A stretch of DNA of 64,000 nt, taken from assembly GCA_027621355.1 (NCBI GenBank), contig JAQCBZ010000002.1:59938-123937 (forward strand), given 5' to 3'. The stretch comes from Bacteroidota bacterium. GTDB lineage: Bacteria; Bacteroidota; Rhodothermia; Balneolales; Balneolaceae. Below are positions 29,835 to 40,451 of this stretch, piece by piece. Made by a program: the position numbers and the translations under genes. A model generated the notes under the pieces. The model was not told where the DNA came from, searched no databases, and saw only the letters and a list, made by a program, of their open reading frames with translations. Within the stretch, counting starts at the first letter, position 1. Every line of letters starts with the position of its first letter.

Positions 29835-30516
29835 GATGATCACACTCAAAACGCCATGCCAGTAACGCGAGTGATCCATGTGCCGGTTTTCGTGAAGCAC
29901 GTTGAGTGCTCGACCGCGGGGCACCATATTTCGTATCCCCAACCAAGGGGTGTCCTGACTCAGCAAATTGGACTCTAATTTGGTGACTTCTTCCAGTGAC
30001 AAGCTCGATGGAGACAAGGCTTTTATCTTGGTCGACGAAAAGGCGCTTGTAATGTAAACGTGCTAGTTTTGCCTTCTCACCACCGCCATCCTTTCCCGAG
30101 GATCGGTTGGTCTTGATATCTTTCTCAATCAATCCTTCAAGTGTGCCTTGGGGCAAGGGTGTTCCGTGCACCCAGGCCAAATACTCTTTTTTAACAGTTC
30201 GCGTCCGAATTTGCTCTGACAACCGAGAGGCAGCCTTCGAGGTCTTCGCCAACACCATCACCCCCTCCACATTACGATCCAAGCGGTGAATTAACCCCAC
30301 AAACGCATTGCCTGATTTTTGCTCTTTGTCAATCCGCCATGCCTTACACACTCGGATGAGGTCTTGGTCACCCGATGCATCTTCTTGTGAGAGTAATCCG
30401 ACAGGTTTTTGCACCACAAGTAAGTGATTATCTTGGTAAAGTATCCAAATAGGTCGTTCAGACCACGGTGCGTGAATGGTCTCAAGAAGCGTTGTGTGGC
30501 GTTGAGGAGTTTGCAT
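29746..30516 (-). CDS. RluA-family RNA pseudouridine synthase
   Basis: VVQKPVGLLSQ, GLIHRLDRNVEGVMVLAKTSKAASRLSEQ, ELVTGRSHQIRVQFAESGHPLVGDTKYG. Confidence 0.92.
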   Translation of the reverse strand: MQTPQRHTTLLETIHAPWSERPIWILYQDNHLLVVQKPVGLLSQEDASGDQDLIRVCKAWRIDKEQKSGNAFVGLIHRLDRNVEGVMVLAKTSKAASRLSEQIRTRTVKKEYLAWVHGTPLPQGTLEGLIEKDIKTNRSSGKDGGGEKAKLARLHYKRLFVDQDKSLVSIELVTGRSHQIRVQFAESGHPLVGDTKYGAPRSSTQRASRKPAHGSLALLAWRFECDHPTQGHRLVFQAMMPNRHPWSTLSLEHLPD

Positions 30517-30609
30517 AGGTTTAGGGCTATCCTGCTGAGCTATGGGTGACTCAACCGAGTTGTGGTATCTTATGAAGATGAATATCAGGGTCGACGAGTC
30601 TCGTAGCGC

Positions 30610-32439
30610 ATGACAGTTCAGGAAAAAATAGCATCCTTACCATTAAAACCGGGCGTTTATCAGTTTTTTGATGAAAAAAAAGACCTGCTCTATGTAGGGA
30701 AGGCAAAAAAACTGCGTCTCCGCGTACGCTCTTATTTCCAGGAAAGCAAGAATCATGATCGACGAATTCAGGTCATGATCTCCAAAATCAGGCACCTCGA
30801 AGTCATTGTGACCGATACGGAAGCCGAAGCGTTGATGCTCGAACATACGATGATCAAAACGCATCAGCCTCGCTATAACATCATGTATAGGGATGATAAA
30901 TCGTACCCTTACATCTGCATTACCAACGAAGATCGCCCACGAATTTACCCCACTCGAACACCTATTCAAGATGGGAGTCGATACCTTGGGCCATACGATC
31001 ACGTGGGGCATATGAAAAAGACCCTGGATACGTTGAGGCAAATGTTTCATTTGTGCACGTGTGCTGTCTCGGTGAAAACTGTTGATAAAGCTCGTGGGGC
31101 TCCAAAGTGGCGCCGATGTCTAGATGGGTATCTTGGACAATGTTCCGTGGATCTCCCTCAGGATGAATACAGCGATGCAATACGTCTCATCGAAAAAGTA
31201 CTCTCAGGGAAGACAGAACAAATTCGTCGTGAGCTCGTAGAGTCGATGGAAACCGCCTCAGAGGCACTCCATTTTGAGTCGGCTGCCAAAATTAGAGACT
31301 CTGTTCAATCGTTGGATGTGTTTTCTCAAAAAATGAAGCTGGTCGAAGAGATCACCGTAAATCGCGATCTGTTCGCTCTTGCGCTCTCTCAAGAGATCGA
31401 CGAAGCGTGTGGTGTGTTGTTTCGTGTCCGAGAAGGAAAACTTATTGGGAAATTTCACCGGTTCATGAAAAACCTCGGGGAGCGTACCTCCGCAGAGATT
31501 ATGCAGTCGTTTGTGGAGGACTATTACACAGGCCAACACGCCGAAATTATTCCGAACGAAGTCATGATGAGCGAGCCTATTGAGGACCCAGAGCCCATCT
31601 TGGAATACTTATCGAATGAATTAGGCAAAAAAGTAAAATGGCTTTACCCCAAAATTGGGGAGAAAAAGCAGCTTGTGAATATGGCCATCTCCAATGCAGA
31701 GTTTCAACTCAAGCAACGGGAATTGGAAAAACTTGAAGCCGATCGCGATCGAACGCCCAAATCCTTGGAGGATCTCAAGACCTATCTCCATCTGAGTCGG
31801 CTTCCTCGACGCATGGAATGTTTTGACAACTCCAATATGCAGGGATCAGACCCTGTGGCCTCGATGGTCTGCTTTGTGGATGGAAAACCACGAAAATCGA
31901 TGTATAAAAAGTATGCGATCAAAACAGTGGTAGGCCCAGATGATTTTGCATCGATGCGAGAAATCCTTCGGCGACGCTATGGAAGACTCAAGAAGGAGGG
32001 AGCCCACCTGCCAGACTTGATTGTCGTGGATGGTGGTAAGGGGCAACTTAGTGCAGCTGTAGAGGTTCTCGAAGAGCTTGATCTCATGGGAGCAGTGGAT
32101 GTGATAGGGCTGGCCAAACGCCTCGAAGAGGTCTTTTTACCCTACAAAAAGGATTCGATCTTAATCCCTAAGACCTCACCATCGCTACGTATTCTGCAAC
32201 AACTCCGAGACGAAGCTCACCGTTTCGCCATCACCTTTCACCGTGATAAGCGCTCTAAACGGACCTTAAAATCGGATTTAACCACCATTCCGGGTATTGG
32301 TGAAACGACCTCAAAGGAGCTTTTGCGCACATTTGGGTCGGTTCAATCGGTTCGTCATGCCTCCCTTGCGGAGCTACAAGAAGCTATTGGAAAAAAAATG
32401 GGTGCTCGTGTATACGAAGTGATGCAACAAAAGCGTTAA
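30610..32439 (+). CDS. uvrC: Excinuclease ABC subunit C
   Basis: LPLKPGVYQFFDEKKDLLYVGKAKKLRLRVRSYF, MECFDNSNMQGSDPVASMVCFVDGKPRKSMYKKY, IPGIGETTSKELLRTFGS. Confidence 0.97.
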   Translation: MTVQEKIASLPLKPGVYQFFDEKKDLLYVGKAKKLRLRVRSYFQESKNHDRRIQVMISKIRHLEVIVTDTEAEALMLEHTMIKTHQPRYNIMYRDDKSYPYICITNEDRPRIYPTRTPIQDGSRYLGPYDHVGHMKKTLDTLRQMFHLCTCAVSVKTVDKARGAPKWRRCLDGYLGQCSVDLPQDEYSDAIRLIEKVLSGKTEQIRRELVESMETASEALHFESAAKIRDSVQSLDVFSQKMKLVEEITVNRDLFALALSQEIDEACGVLFRVREGKLIGKFHRFMKNLGERTSAEIMQSFVEDYYTGQHAEIIPNEVMMSEPIEDPEPILEYLSNELGKKVKWLYPKIGEKKQLVNMAISNAEFQLKQRELEKLEADRDRTPKSLEDLKTYLHLSRLPRRMECFDNSNMQGSDPVASMVCFVDGKPRKSMYKKYAIKTVVGPDDFASMREILRRRYGRLKKEGAHLPDLIVVDGGKGQLSAAVEVLEELDLMGAVDVIGLAKRLEEVFLPYKKDSILIPKTSPSLRILQQLRDEAHRFAITFHRDKRSKRTLKSDLTTIPGIGETTSKELLRTFGSVQSVRHASLAELQEAIGKKMGARVYEVMQQKR

Positions 32440-32457
32440 GGGTTCGTAATTTGAATT

Positions 32458-33120
32458 ATGGCACTACACTCACTTCATCAATCCTCGGGAACTTCTCGCT
32501 CATCGCTTAGCGACAACGAGCTTGTTGCGCTTTATCGCAAAAAGCATGATCACTTAGCGTTTAATGAGTTGTTTCGACGACACCAGTCCAAGATTTATTC
32601 CTACATCTACAGCATGGTTCAAGACGAGGATCAGGCCAATGATCTCTTCCAAGAGACCTTCTCCAAAGTCGTTCAAAAGATGGGCGATTCCTACAACGAG
32701 CAAGGCAAATGGATTGCTTGGGTGATGCGCATTGCGCACAATGCTACTATTGATTTTATCCGAAGACACAAACGGTTTGTGGATGTTGCAGGTTCGGGTG
32801 ATGAAGAGTCATCCAGCGACTATTTTGACCGCCTGACTGATCCTGATCAAGAGGCTGCCGATGACAGGATGGCCAAACGCGAGGATATTGATGAGCTCTT
32901 TGACCACCTCGCGACGCTCCCGCAGGAGCAACGGATGGTGGTGGTGTTACGCCATTTTTATGACCTATCGTTCAAAGATATTGCCGAAATGACCGATGTG
33001 AGTATCAATACAGCCCTCGGGCGTATGCGTTATGCACTGATTAATCTGCGAAAGTCTTTTGAGGCTTCGCAAGAGTCAAACCCTTATCAATCTACCCATT
33101 CTACCGACCAAGAGGCTTAA
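32458..33120 (+). CDS. ECF-type RNA polymerase sigma factor
   Basis: IYSYIYSMVQDEDQANDLFQETFSKV...WVMRIAHNATIDFIRRHKR...LPQEQRMVVVLRHFYDLSFKDIAEMTDVSINTALGRMRYAL. Confidence 0.93.
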   Translation: MALHSLHQSSGTSRSSLSDNELVALYRKKHDHLAFNELFRRHQSKIYSYIYSMVQDEDQANDLFQETFSKVVQKMGDSYNEQGKWIAWVMRIAHNATIDFIRRHKRFVDVAGSGDEESSSDYFDRLTDPDQEAADDRMAKREDIDELFDHLATLPQEQRMVVVLRHFYDLSFKDIAEMTDVSINTALGRMRYALINLRKSFEASQESNPYQSTHSTDQEA

Positions 33121-33123
33121 CCT

Positions 33124-33819
33124 ATGACGCCAGATCAAATGTCTTGTATTCGATATCTCATGGATGAGATGGATCCCTCGGAAAAAATGGCTTTCGAGCG
33201 AGAAGTTGCGCAATCTTCCGATTTGCAGATTGAGCTAGAATCCATGAAAGCAACCTACGCGCGGTTATCCAAGGCCAAAACGATAGACGCTCCACAACAT
33301 GTGCAATCCCATATTGAGCACCTCGCCTTCCTACAGACTCAGAAACAACGCAGAACCAAAGGTCAAGCCCTATGGATGCGTGCAGCTGCGATTCTAGCCA
33401 TGGCTGTGCTTCCGGCATCCTACCTTGCATGGCAATGGGATGGGACAACCAACTCGAGCTCGGACTTACCGATAGCTGGCGAGACACGAAGCGCGGATCA
33501 AGCCGATCGAGTCAATGCAACCGATCGAGCCAATGAAGCTGAAGCATACGCATCCCAACAGGGATGGCTCAACGAGTCCAATACCATTCAAATGGTGAAT
33601 CAATCTCAATCGCCAAACCGTGTGATTCCTTGGCAATCAACATGGAGTCTGGCGCCTGCAGCGGCATCCTTTGCCACTCCAGATGTTCACCCATCAGGCT
33701 CTCCACTTTTTGATTCTCTTTACCAAGAGAGTTACAAAAAACTTCGACGTGTACAATCCACGTCTTTGACACCAAGCATGAACAACTCCATTCAGCTCGT
33801 TGGAGCACAAAGGCCCTGA
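33124..33819 (+). CDS. Putative membrane anti-sigma factor (by position and topology)
   Basis: 3 bp downstream of the ECF sigma gene; MTPDQMSCIRYLMDEMDPSEKMAFEREVAQSSDLQIELESM then one TM (MRAAAILAMAVLPASYLAW). Confidence 0.55.
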   Translation: MTPDQMSCIRYLMDEMDPSEKMAFEREVAQSSDLQIELESMKATYARLSKAKTIDAPQHVQSHIEHLAFLQTQKQRRTKGQALWMRAAAILAMAVLPASYLAWQWDGTTNSSSDLPIAGETRSADQADRVNATDRANEAEAYASQQGWLNESNTIQMVNQSQSPNRVIPWQSTWSLAPAAASFATPDVHPSGSPLFDSLYQESYKKLRRVQSTSLTPSMNNSIQLVGAQRP

Positions 33820-33886
33820 GGCTCTTTGCAGGCCTATGTAAGGAGGTTATTCACATTTTCTAACATGGAATGTGGAAAGGTTCTTC

Positions 33887-33917
33887 TTTGACCTAGCATG
33901 ACCCGGCAGTATATTTC
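33887..33917 (+). promoter_or_regulatory. Candidate parA promoter TTTG-N19-TATATTTC
   Basis: TTTG at 33887-33890 and a 7/8 match to TAnnTTTG at 33910-33917. Confidence 0.4.
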
Positions 33918-33953
33918 AGCCAAATCATGTAACACGAAGTACAACCAAACTCT

Positions 33954-34766
33954 ATGGCCAAAATTATTGCACTTGCAAACCAAAAAGGGGGTGTCGGAAA
34001 GACCACCTCAAGCATTAATTTAGCGGCCTCTTTAGCTGCCATTGAGTACTCTACACTTCTCATTGATTTTGACCCACAAAGCAACTCTACAAGTGGCATA
34101 GGAATTGAGCCTCGAACGGTAGATCATTCTATTTATGAAGTCCTGGTTGGAGGGATTGAAGCATCGACGGCGATTCGTGAAACAGAGATTCCATTTCTAG
34201 ATGTCATTCCCGCCAACATCAATCTGGTGGGAGCCGAAATCGAAATGGTCGATCGATCCGATCGTGAACATATTCTCTCCAAGGCCGTGGCCTCGGTTCA
34301 GCACCAGTACGATTTCATCATCATTGATTGCCCACCTTCCTTGGGGCTTTTGACGATTAATGCGCTCACATGCGCAGACTCCGTGATGATTCCTGTTCAG
34401 TGTGAATATTTTGCGTTAGAGGGTCTTGGGCAGTTACTCAATACCATCAAAATTGTGCGTCAGCACCTCAATGAGAGACTCGAAATTGAAGGTGTGGTCT
34501 TGACGATGTTTGACAACCGAACCCGTCTCTCCTCACAGGTGGCGGAAGAGGTGAAAAAGTATTTTGATGATCGAGTGTTTGATGCCATTATCGTACGTAA
34601 CGTACGCCTTGCCGAAGCGCCAAGTTTTGGGAAACCAGCGTTGCTCTATGATGCCACCTCAACGGGTGCTCAAGCGTATCTTGCGCTCGCAAATGAATTA
34701 ATAGACCGCAACAAAAAGTGGTTCAAGAAGCATAAAAAGACTCAACGAGTCGCAACAGAAGCGTAA
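33954..34766 (+). CDS. parA: Chromosome partitioning ATPase ParA/Soj
   Basis: [26 protein letters not shown] (deviant Walker A), [18 protein letters not shown]. Confidence 0.96.
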   Translation: MAKIIALANQKGGVGKTTSSINLAASLAAIEYSTLLIDFDPQSNSTSGIGIEPRTVDHSIYEVLVGGIEASTAIRETEIPFLDVIPANINLVGAEIEMVDRSDREHILSKAVASVQHQYDFIIIDCPPSLGLLTINALTCADSVMIPVQCEYFALEGLGQLLNTIKIVRQHLNERLEIEGVVLTMFDNRTRLSSQVAEEVKKYFDDRVFDAIIVRNVRLAEAPSFGKPALLYDATSTGAQAYLALANELIDRNKKWFKKHKKTQRVATEA

Positions 34767-35758
34767 TGGCGAAGAAAGCATTAGGACGAGGATTAGGGGC
34801 CTTCTTCCCAGATTATGAGGATGAAAAGAAGGGGTCAAAGAGCAAAAAGGCTGAGAAGCTGACCTCAGATCAGCATAGCTCCAAAACAGCTGACGCCAAA
34901 ACAGCCAAGTCCACAAGTTCACTCAAAACCAAAACAGCGATTCCTATTGAGCCTGTTGATCGAGTGCATAGTGTATTGCATGTCCCCCTAGGGTCTATTC
35001 GAGCCAATCCGGATCAACCTCGAAAGGAGTTTCCAGAGGATTCGTTAGCAGACTTAGCGGCTAGTATTACGCTGCATGGATTAATCCAGCCCATAACCGT
35101 GCGGGCCTTGGGAGAGCAAAAATATGAATTGATCAGTGGGGAACGACGACTTCGAGCCAGCAAATTGGCTGGGTTGGCAGAAATCCCAGCCTACATTCGA
35201 GAAATTAACGACCAGCAGCGAATGGCCATGGCGTTGGTCGAAAATATCCAACGTGAGCAACTCAACCCGATTGATGAGGCCTTGGGTTACGAGCGTCTCA
35301 TGCAAGAGTGTGGCTTCACTCAAGAGCAGGTTTCCATCCAAGTTGGAAAATCACGATCGGCAGTGGCCAATATGCTTCGTTTATTGTCGTTGCCGCCTGT
35401 TGTGCAGACCGCACTTAAGGAAGGGAAGGTGTCAATGGGTCATGCCAGAGCGTTAATTTTGCTCAAAAATGAAGAGGTGATGGCGTCGGTCATCGAGAAG
35501 ATATTTGAAGAGGGATGGTCCGTAAGAGAGGTGGAGGCCTGGGCTAAGACCCAAGAGAAGAAACGTCAGCTTCAACCCACTGTCAAACAATCCAAACTAA
35601 CGCCCTTTGCGCAAGCGTTCGAAAAACAATTCTCAACGGCGTTTGGCACACGTGTAAAACTCCGTCCCAAAAAACAGGGGGGTGTCGTGCGTATTGAATA
35701 CTACAGCGACGAGGATCTAGAACGTATGCTGGAGGCGCTTCGAATCGAATCGTCTTGA
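34766..35758 (+). CDS. parB: Chromosome partitioning protein ParB/Spo0J
   Basis: RANPDQPRKEF, LISGERRLRASKLAGL, ALVENIQREQLNPIDEALGYERLM; TAATG junction with parA. Confidence 0.96.
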   Translation: MAKKALGRGLGAFFPDYEDEKKGSKSKKAEKLTSDQHSSKTADAKTAKSTSSLKTKTAIPIEPVDRVHSVLHVPLGSIRANPDQPRKEFPEDSLADLAASITLHGLIQPITVRALGEQKYELISGERRLRASKLAGLAEIPAYIREINDQQRMAMALVENIQREQLNPIDEALGYERLMQECGFTQEQVSIQVGKSRSAVANMLRLLSLPPVVQTALKEGKVSMGHARALILLKNEEVMASVIEKIFEEGWSVREVEAWAKTQEKKRQLQPTVKQSKLTPFAQAFEKQFSTAFGTRVKLRPKKQGGVVRIEYYSDEDLERMLEALRIESS

Positions 35759-36459
35759 TGGGTATGGATCGGCGTATTACGGCACTCCATCACAATAGCC
35801 TAGGTCGTATTGCGATTTGTTTTCTTGCGATTTATTTCATCTCCACCTGCTCGGCCTTTGCCCACCAATCCACGACAACACCCACAGTGCCATCCACAGA
35901 CACCACACGTTTTTTTCAGGCCCTTGAAGCCGAACCCTCCGGTCTAACCCCAAAACAGGTGATGCGTCGCTCCATGATTTTGCCAGGATGGGGTCAAGTG
36001 ACCAACGCACAAGGCTGGAAAGTCCCATTATTTGCAGGGTTGTTTACCGGAACAGCACTTTTGACATCTCAATTAACCAAGGATTATCACGATTACCGCG
36101 CAGCTGCCTATAATATTGCCTATGGAGCGGACTCTGACTTCAAATTTGGCCCGACGCCGAGCTCTATTCCAGAGTCTGCGAACCTAGGTCAAGTGCAGCA
36201 GCTGCGGGATCAAACCCGCAATCGAAGAGATCTAGCCATACTGTCCATCGTGTTGGTTTGGGGCCTTAATGTGGTTGATTCATATGTTTATGCACACATG
36301 GCGACATTTGATGTGAGTGATAATCTGCAAGCGTCCATAACCCCATCGCTCACGCCAAGTACCTACACTCGAGCGATCCCCTCACAACCAATGCCCGCCG
36401 AAGCGGCTAGTTTCTCACAATACACGCCCTCACTCACCTTTACGCTCCACTTCAAATAA
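35755..36459 (+). CDS. DUF5683 membrane protein (ATG alternative start at 35758)
   Basis: RRSMILPGWGQVTNAQGWKVPLFAGLFTGTALLT; position after parB. Confidence 0.78.
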   Translation: MMGMDRRITALHHNSLGRIAICFLAIYFISTCSAFAHQSTTTPTVPSTDTTRFFQALEAEPSGLTPKQVMRRSMILPGWGQVTNAQGWKVPLFAGLFTGTALLTSQLTKDYHDYRAAAYNIAYGADSDFKFGPTPSSIPESANLGQVQQLRDQTRNRRDLAILSIVLVWGLNVVDSYVYAHMATFDVSDNLQASITPSLTPSTYTRAIPSQPMPAEAASFSQYTPSLTFTLHFK

Positions 36460-36473
36460 TCCCATTCCCCCAT

Positions 36474-37184
36474 ATGGTGTCAAATTCATTACATCCCAAG
36501 CACACGCATCCTGAAAAGTTTCGTTTTGATGACAATCCGACAGACGATTTATGGAGTGTATTCAAAATCATGGGCGAGCTGGTTGAGGGTTACAACAAAA
36601 TGTCCAAAATTGGCCCATGTGTATCACTATTTGGCTCATCTAGGCTTACTAAGGAGCATCCAAATGTCGATTTGGCAAGGGAGATGGCGCAGAGAATTGC
36701 TGAAAGTGGATTTGGTGTGATCACCGGAGGTGGGCCTGGTGTGATGGAAGCTGGGAATATGGGTGCGCAAGCTGGAGGTGGTGCCTCAGTGGGATTATCG
36801 ATTGAGCTCCCACTTGAACAGGGCACCAATCCATTTGTACACAAAGACTACGAAATCGTCTTTGATTACTTCTTTATCCGCAAGCTTATGTTCATCAAAT
36901 ACGCCAAAGCATTTGTTGTGTTTCCAGGAGGATTTGGCACGTTGGATGAGCTATTTGAATGCTTGACGCTCATTTCCACACGCAAAATCCCACACCTACC
37001 CATTGTGTTGATGGGAACGGAGTATTGGCAGGGCTTAGTTAAATGGATGAAGGATAAAACATTGGCACTTGGCATGATAAGTCCAAATGACATGGATTTA
37101 TTCCTTCTGACCGATTCAGTTGATGATGCAATGGATCATATCCTATCGTATTACAAGGAGGAGGAAGTACATACGAATTTATAG
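36474..37184 (+). CDS. LOG-family (TIGR00730-like) nucleotide phosphoribohydrolase
   Basis: SLFGSSRL, GVITGGGPGVMEAGNMGAQAGGGASVGLSIELPLEQ, FVVFPGGFGTLDELFECLTLIST. Confidence 0.93.
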   Translation: MVSNSLHPKHTHPEKFRFDDNPTDDLWSVFKIMGELVEGYNKMSKIGPCVSLFGSSRLTKEHPNVDLAREMAQRIAESGFGVITGGGPGVMEAGNMGAQAGGGASVGLSIELPLEQGTNPFVHKDYEIVFDYFFIRKLMFIKYAKAFVVFPGGFGTLDELFECLTLISTRKIPHLPIVLMGTEYWQGLVKWMKDKTLALGMISPNDMDLFLLTDSVDDAMDHILSYYKEEEVHTNL

Positions 37185-37280
37185 GATGTGTTAATTTTTT
37201 CCGGGTTCCATTTAGGATAAAACATCATGATTGAATAGTTTACAAGCTTTGCAAAACATGAATTAAAATTTACACACCCT

Positions 37281-38294
37281 ATGAAACGAACCCTCCAAGG
37301 TCTTTCATCCTTACTTGTTCTACTGTTTATCGTTGGCTCTGTGTCCTTTGCACAAGACGCCAGAACAGCGATTACGAATGCCTATAATGCGGCCCAAGAA
37401 AAGGCAACGGCAGGCTCTTACGAAGAAGCCATCAAAGAGTTTGAGGACGTCTACGAAGATGCGGAAGAAGCTGGCTTAGCCGATATTCAAGAGCTTGTTG
37501 TCGGACAACTGCCACGAATCTATTCAGCAAAAGCGAGTGAAGCCTACAAAGTATTCCAAGCAAATCAGTCGCTTGAAACCATAGATGCAGCGATTGAAGC
37601 ATTCCAGGATGCTCAAAAGGCCGCTACGGAATATGGTGAGTCATCCATTGCTGCTCAGATGGCTAACAATATACCCCAACTTTATTATGTGAAGTCACTC
37701 GTTCAGTTTAGACAAGAGGACTTGGAAGGGGCATCGGCCACCCTTGACCTAGCGATTGCAGCCAATTCAAATTATGCGCAAGCCTACTTTCAGAAAGCGA
37801 TCGTCATGAGAAATCAAGGCAAAGCGACGACGGATGTTGTGGCCATGTTTGATCAATCCATTACCCTTGCTGATATGTACGGACAAGGACAGGTGGCGAC
37901 ACGTGCGACGAATCAAGCGGTTCAGACGTTACTGTCTGCCGGAGCTCAAGCTGTTCAAGATAATCAACTCACCCGGGGAATTGATTTGTTGACTAGAGCA
38001 GCTGGTTACGAAACAGACGAAGCGGATGTGTTTTTCCGTTTGGCTGAGGCGTACAACAAGCGCAGTCTCTACAATGATGCCGTTACCAATGCACAAAAGG
38101 CGCTTGAGCTAGAATCAGGAGGCGTGGCGGACAAGGCAAAGATCTATTTCGAGCTTGGTTTTGCGTATCAAATGCAAAATAACAAAGACGCAGCATGCTC
38201 TGCGATGAAGAATGCGAGCTATGGCCAGTTTCGAGATCCAGCCAACCACAAAATGGAGTTTGAGTTGAAATGTCCGGGCACTTCGGGCTCCTAA
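37281..38294 (+). CDS. Secreted TPR-repeat protein
   Basis: Signal peptide MKRTLQGLSSLLVLLFIVGSVSFA followed by TPR-like helices. Confidence 0.75.
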   Translation: MKRTLQGLSSLLVLLFIVGSVSFAQDARTAITNAYNAAQEKATAGSYEEAIKEFEDVYEDAEEAGLADIQELVVGQLPRIYSAKASEAYKVFQANQSLETIDAAIEAFQDAQKAATEYGESSIAAQMANNIPQLYYVKSLVQFRQEDLEGASATLDLAIAANSNYAQAYFQKAIVMRNQGKATTDVVAMFDQSITLADMYGQGQVATRATNQAVQTLLSAGAQAVQDNQLTRGIDLLTRAAGYETDEADVFFRLAEAYNKRSLYNDAVTNAQKALELESGGVADKAKIYFELGFAYQMQNNKDAACSAMKNASYGQFRDPANHKMEFELKCPGTSGS

Positions 38295-38317
38295 CTCACC
38301 CACGGTTTTTGTACTTT

Positions 38318-38354
38318 AACGACGGGCTTGAATTTCAGGTCCGTCGTTTTTTTT
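38318..38354 (+). terminator. Rho-independent terminator
   Basis: AACGACGG...CCGTCGTT stem followed directly by TTTTTTTT, 24 bp after the TPR-protein stop. Confidence 0.88.
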
Positions 38355-38399
38355 GATGCACGCAATACTTTGCACACTGCTCTCACTTACCTTTGATCT

Positions 38400-40451
38400 A
38401 TGACCTCTTCTGTTGACGACCTATGCGTAAACACCATCCGTGCACTCAGCATGGATGCCGTCCAACAGGCGAATTCAGGCCACCCCGGCATGCCAATGGG
38501 AATGGCTGATGCAGCTTTTGTTTTATGGACTCAGCACCTCTCTCATCACCCCCATCAACCTCAATGGTTTAATCGTGATCGCTTTGTCCTCTCCGCAGGT
38601 CATGGCTCGATGCTCTTGTATAGTTTGTTGCACCTCACGGGATACGATGTGTCGTTAGAAGATCTCAAGGCATTTCGTCAGTGGGATAGTATTACCCCAG
38701 GTCATCCAGAAGTAGGACTCACTGCAGGGGTAGAAACCACCACAGGTCCACTAGGTCAAGGGTTTGCAACAGGAGTGGGCATGGCGATGGCAGAGGCTCA
38801 TCTGGCTGCTCGATTCAATCGTGAAGGACATCATGTGATCGATCATTATACCTATGCTATCGTGAGCGACGGGGATCTCATGGAGGGGGTGTCGCATGAA
38901 GCTGCATCGATGGCAGGCCACATGAAATTGGGTAAGCTCATCTATTTGTATGATGCCAATCGCATCTCCATTGATGGCTCCACAGAGTTGTCATTCACCG
39001 AAGATGTCACTAAGCGTTTTGAAGCCTACGGTTGGCATGTGCTTGAATGTGATGGGCACGATCGCGCAGCCGTGGATCAAGCCCTCCGGCAGGCGAAATC
39101 CACCCAGGATCAACCCTCCATCATCGTGTGTCGTACTCACATTGGTTTTGGTAGTCCAAACAAGCAAGATTCTGAATCCTCTCATGGGGCGCCGTTGGGT
39201 GAAGAGGAAGTGGCAGCCACCAAAAAAGCTTTGGGCTTAGATCCGTCAAAAACGTTTGATGTCCCTGTGGGGGTCGCTGATGCTATGGGGCTAGCCATAG
39301 AGCATGGAACCGAAGCTCATGAATCGTGGCTGGATGGCCTGGATGCCTATCGTGAGGCTTTTCCTGAGCTTGCGCAAGAGCTTGAGCGACGCATGGCAGG
39401 GGACTTACCGACGGATGAGAGTCTAGATGGCGCTGTCAAACCATTTGCAGCAGATGCCAAAGGGATGGCATCGCGTAAGTCGTCTGGAGCTGTCTTGCAG
39501 CAACTCAAAGATGCCGTGCCTGAATTGGTAGGTGGTTCGGCTGACTTGACAGGCAGCAATAACACATTTATGGATGATGCGGGGATCTTTTCCCCTGCCG
39601 ATTACGGGGGTCGTAACATCCATTATGGTGTACGGGAGCACGCCATGGGAGCAGCGATGAACGGAATGGCTCTTCATGGCGGTGTTCGTCCGTTTGGGGG
39701 GACCTTTATGGTGTTTTCTGACTACTGTCGACCCGCGATTCGGCTGGCAGCCTTGTCCCATATCCCAGCGATTTATGTCTTCACTCATGATAGTATTGGT
39801 CTTGGCGAGGATGGCCCTACACACCAACCTATTGAGCATTTAGCAAGCCTTCGGGCGATGCCGAATGTGTGTGTATTGCGCCCAGGGGATGCCAATGAGG
39901 TGGCTGAAGCATGGAAGATTGCCTTGAAGCGACAGGATGGACCCACCTTGTTAATGTTGACTCGACAAAATATCCCAACCCTCGATCGAGAGGAGCTTGC
40001 CCAAGCAAAACACACCGCCAAAGGGGCTTATGTTCTCAAACCAGGTTCTTTGGAGAGAGAGACGCAAGGCGTTGAGGTTCCTGATGTGACGGTTTGTGCG
40101 ACTGGATCTGAGCTTTCCCTGGCTTTAGATGTGGCTACAAAGCTCGAAGCGGTAAATGTATCAACTCGCGTCGTAAGCATGCCAAGTTGGGAGATTTTTG
40201 ATGCGCAATCCGAAACGTACCAACACTCTGTCATCCCTCGTGCGGAAGGCCATCTTGTGGTGTCCATTGAGGCGGGGTCGACGTTTGGATGGAAAAACTG
40301 GGTTGGTGAAGATGGACTCTCTTTTGGACTCGATCATTTTGGGGCCTCTGCTCCGGCCGAGGTGCTTTATGAAAAGTTTGGCCTGACACCTGAGGCGATT
40401 AGCAAGGCCATTATAGCGCACCGCTCCACACAGCAATCCAAGAGCGTATGA
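38400..40451 (+). CDS. tkt: Transketolase
   Basis: [87 protein letters not shown]. Confidence 0.97.
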   Translation: MTSSVDDLCVNTIRALSMDAVQQANSGHPGMPMGMADAAFVLWTQHLSHHPHQPQWFNRDRFVLSAGHGSMLLYSLLHLTGYDVSLEDLKAFRQWDSITPGHPEVGLTAGVETTTGPLGQGFATGVGMAMAEAHLAARFNREGHHVIDHYTYAIVSDGDLMEGVSHEAASMAGHMKLGKLIYLYDANRISIDGSTELSFTEDVTKRFEAYGWHVLECDGHDRAAVDQALRQAKSTQDQPSIIVCRTHIGFGSPNKQDSESSHGAPLGEEEVAATKKALGLDPSKTFDVPVGVADAMGLAIEHGTEAHESWLDGLDAYREAFPELAQELERRMAGDLPTDESLDGAVKPFAADAKGMASRKSSGAVLQQLKDAVPELVGGSADLTGSNNTFMDDAGIFSPADYGGRNIHYGVREHAMGAAMNGMALHGGVRPFGGTFMVFSDYCRPAIRLAALSHIPAIYVFTHDSIGLGEDGPTHQPIEHLASLRAMPNVCVLRPGDANEVAEAWKIALKRQDGPTLLMLTRQNIPTLDREELAQAKHTAKGAYVLKPGSLERETQGVEVPDVTVCATGSELSLALDVATKLEAVNVSTRVVSMPSWEIFDAQSETYQHSVIPRAEGHLVVSIEAGSTFGWKNWVGEDGLSFGLDHFGASAPAEVLYEKFGLTPEAISKAIIAHRSTQQSKSV

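Noticed and set aside
30594-30604. ACGAGTCTCGT palindrome just upstream of the uvrC start
   Set aside because: Short and isolated; plausible by chance.
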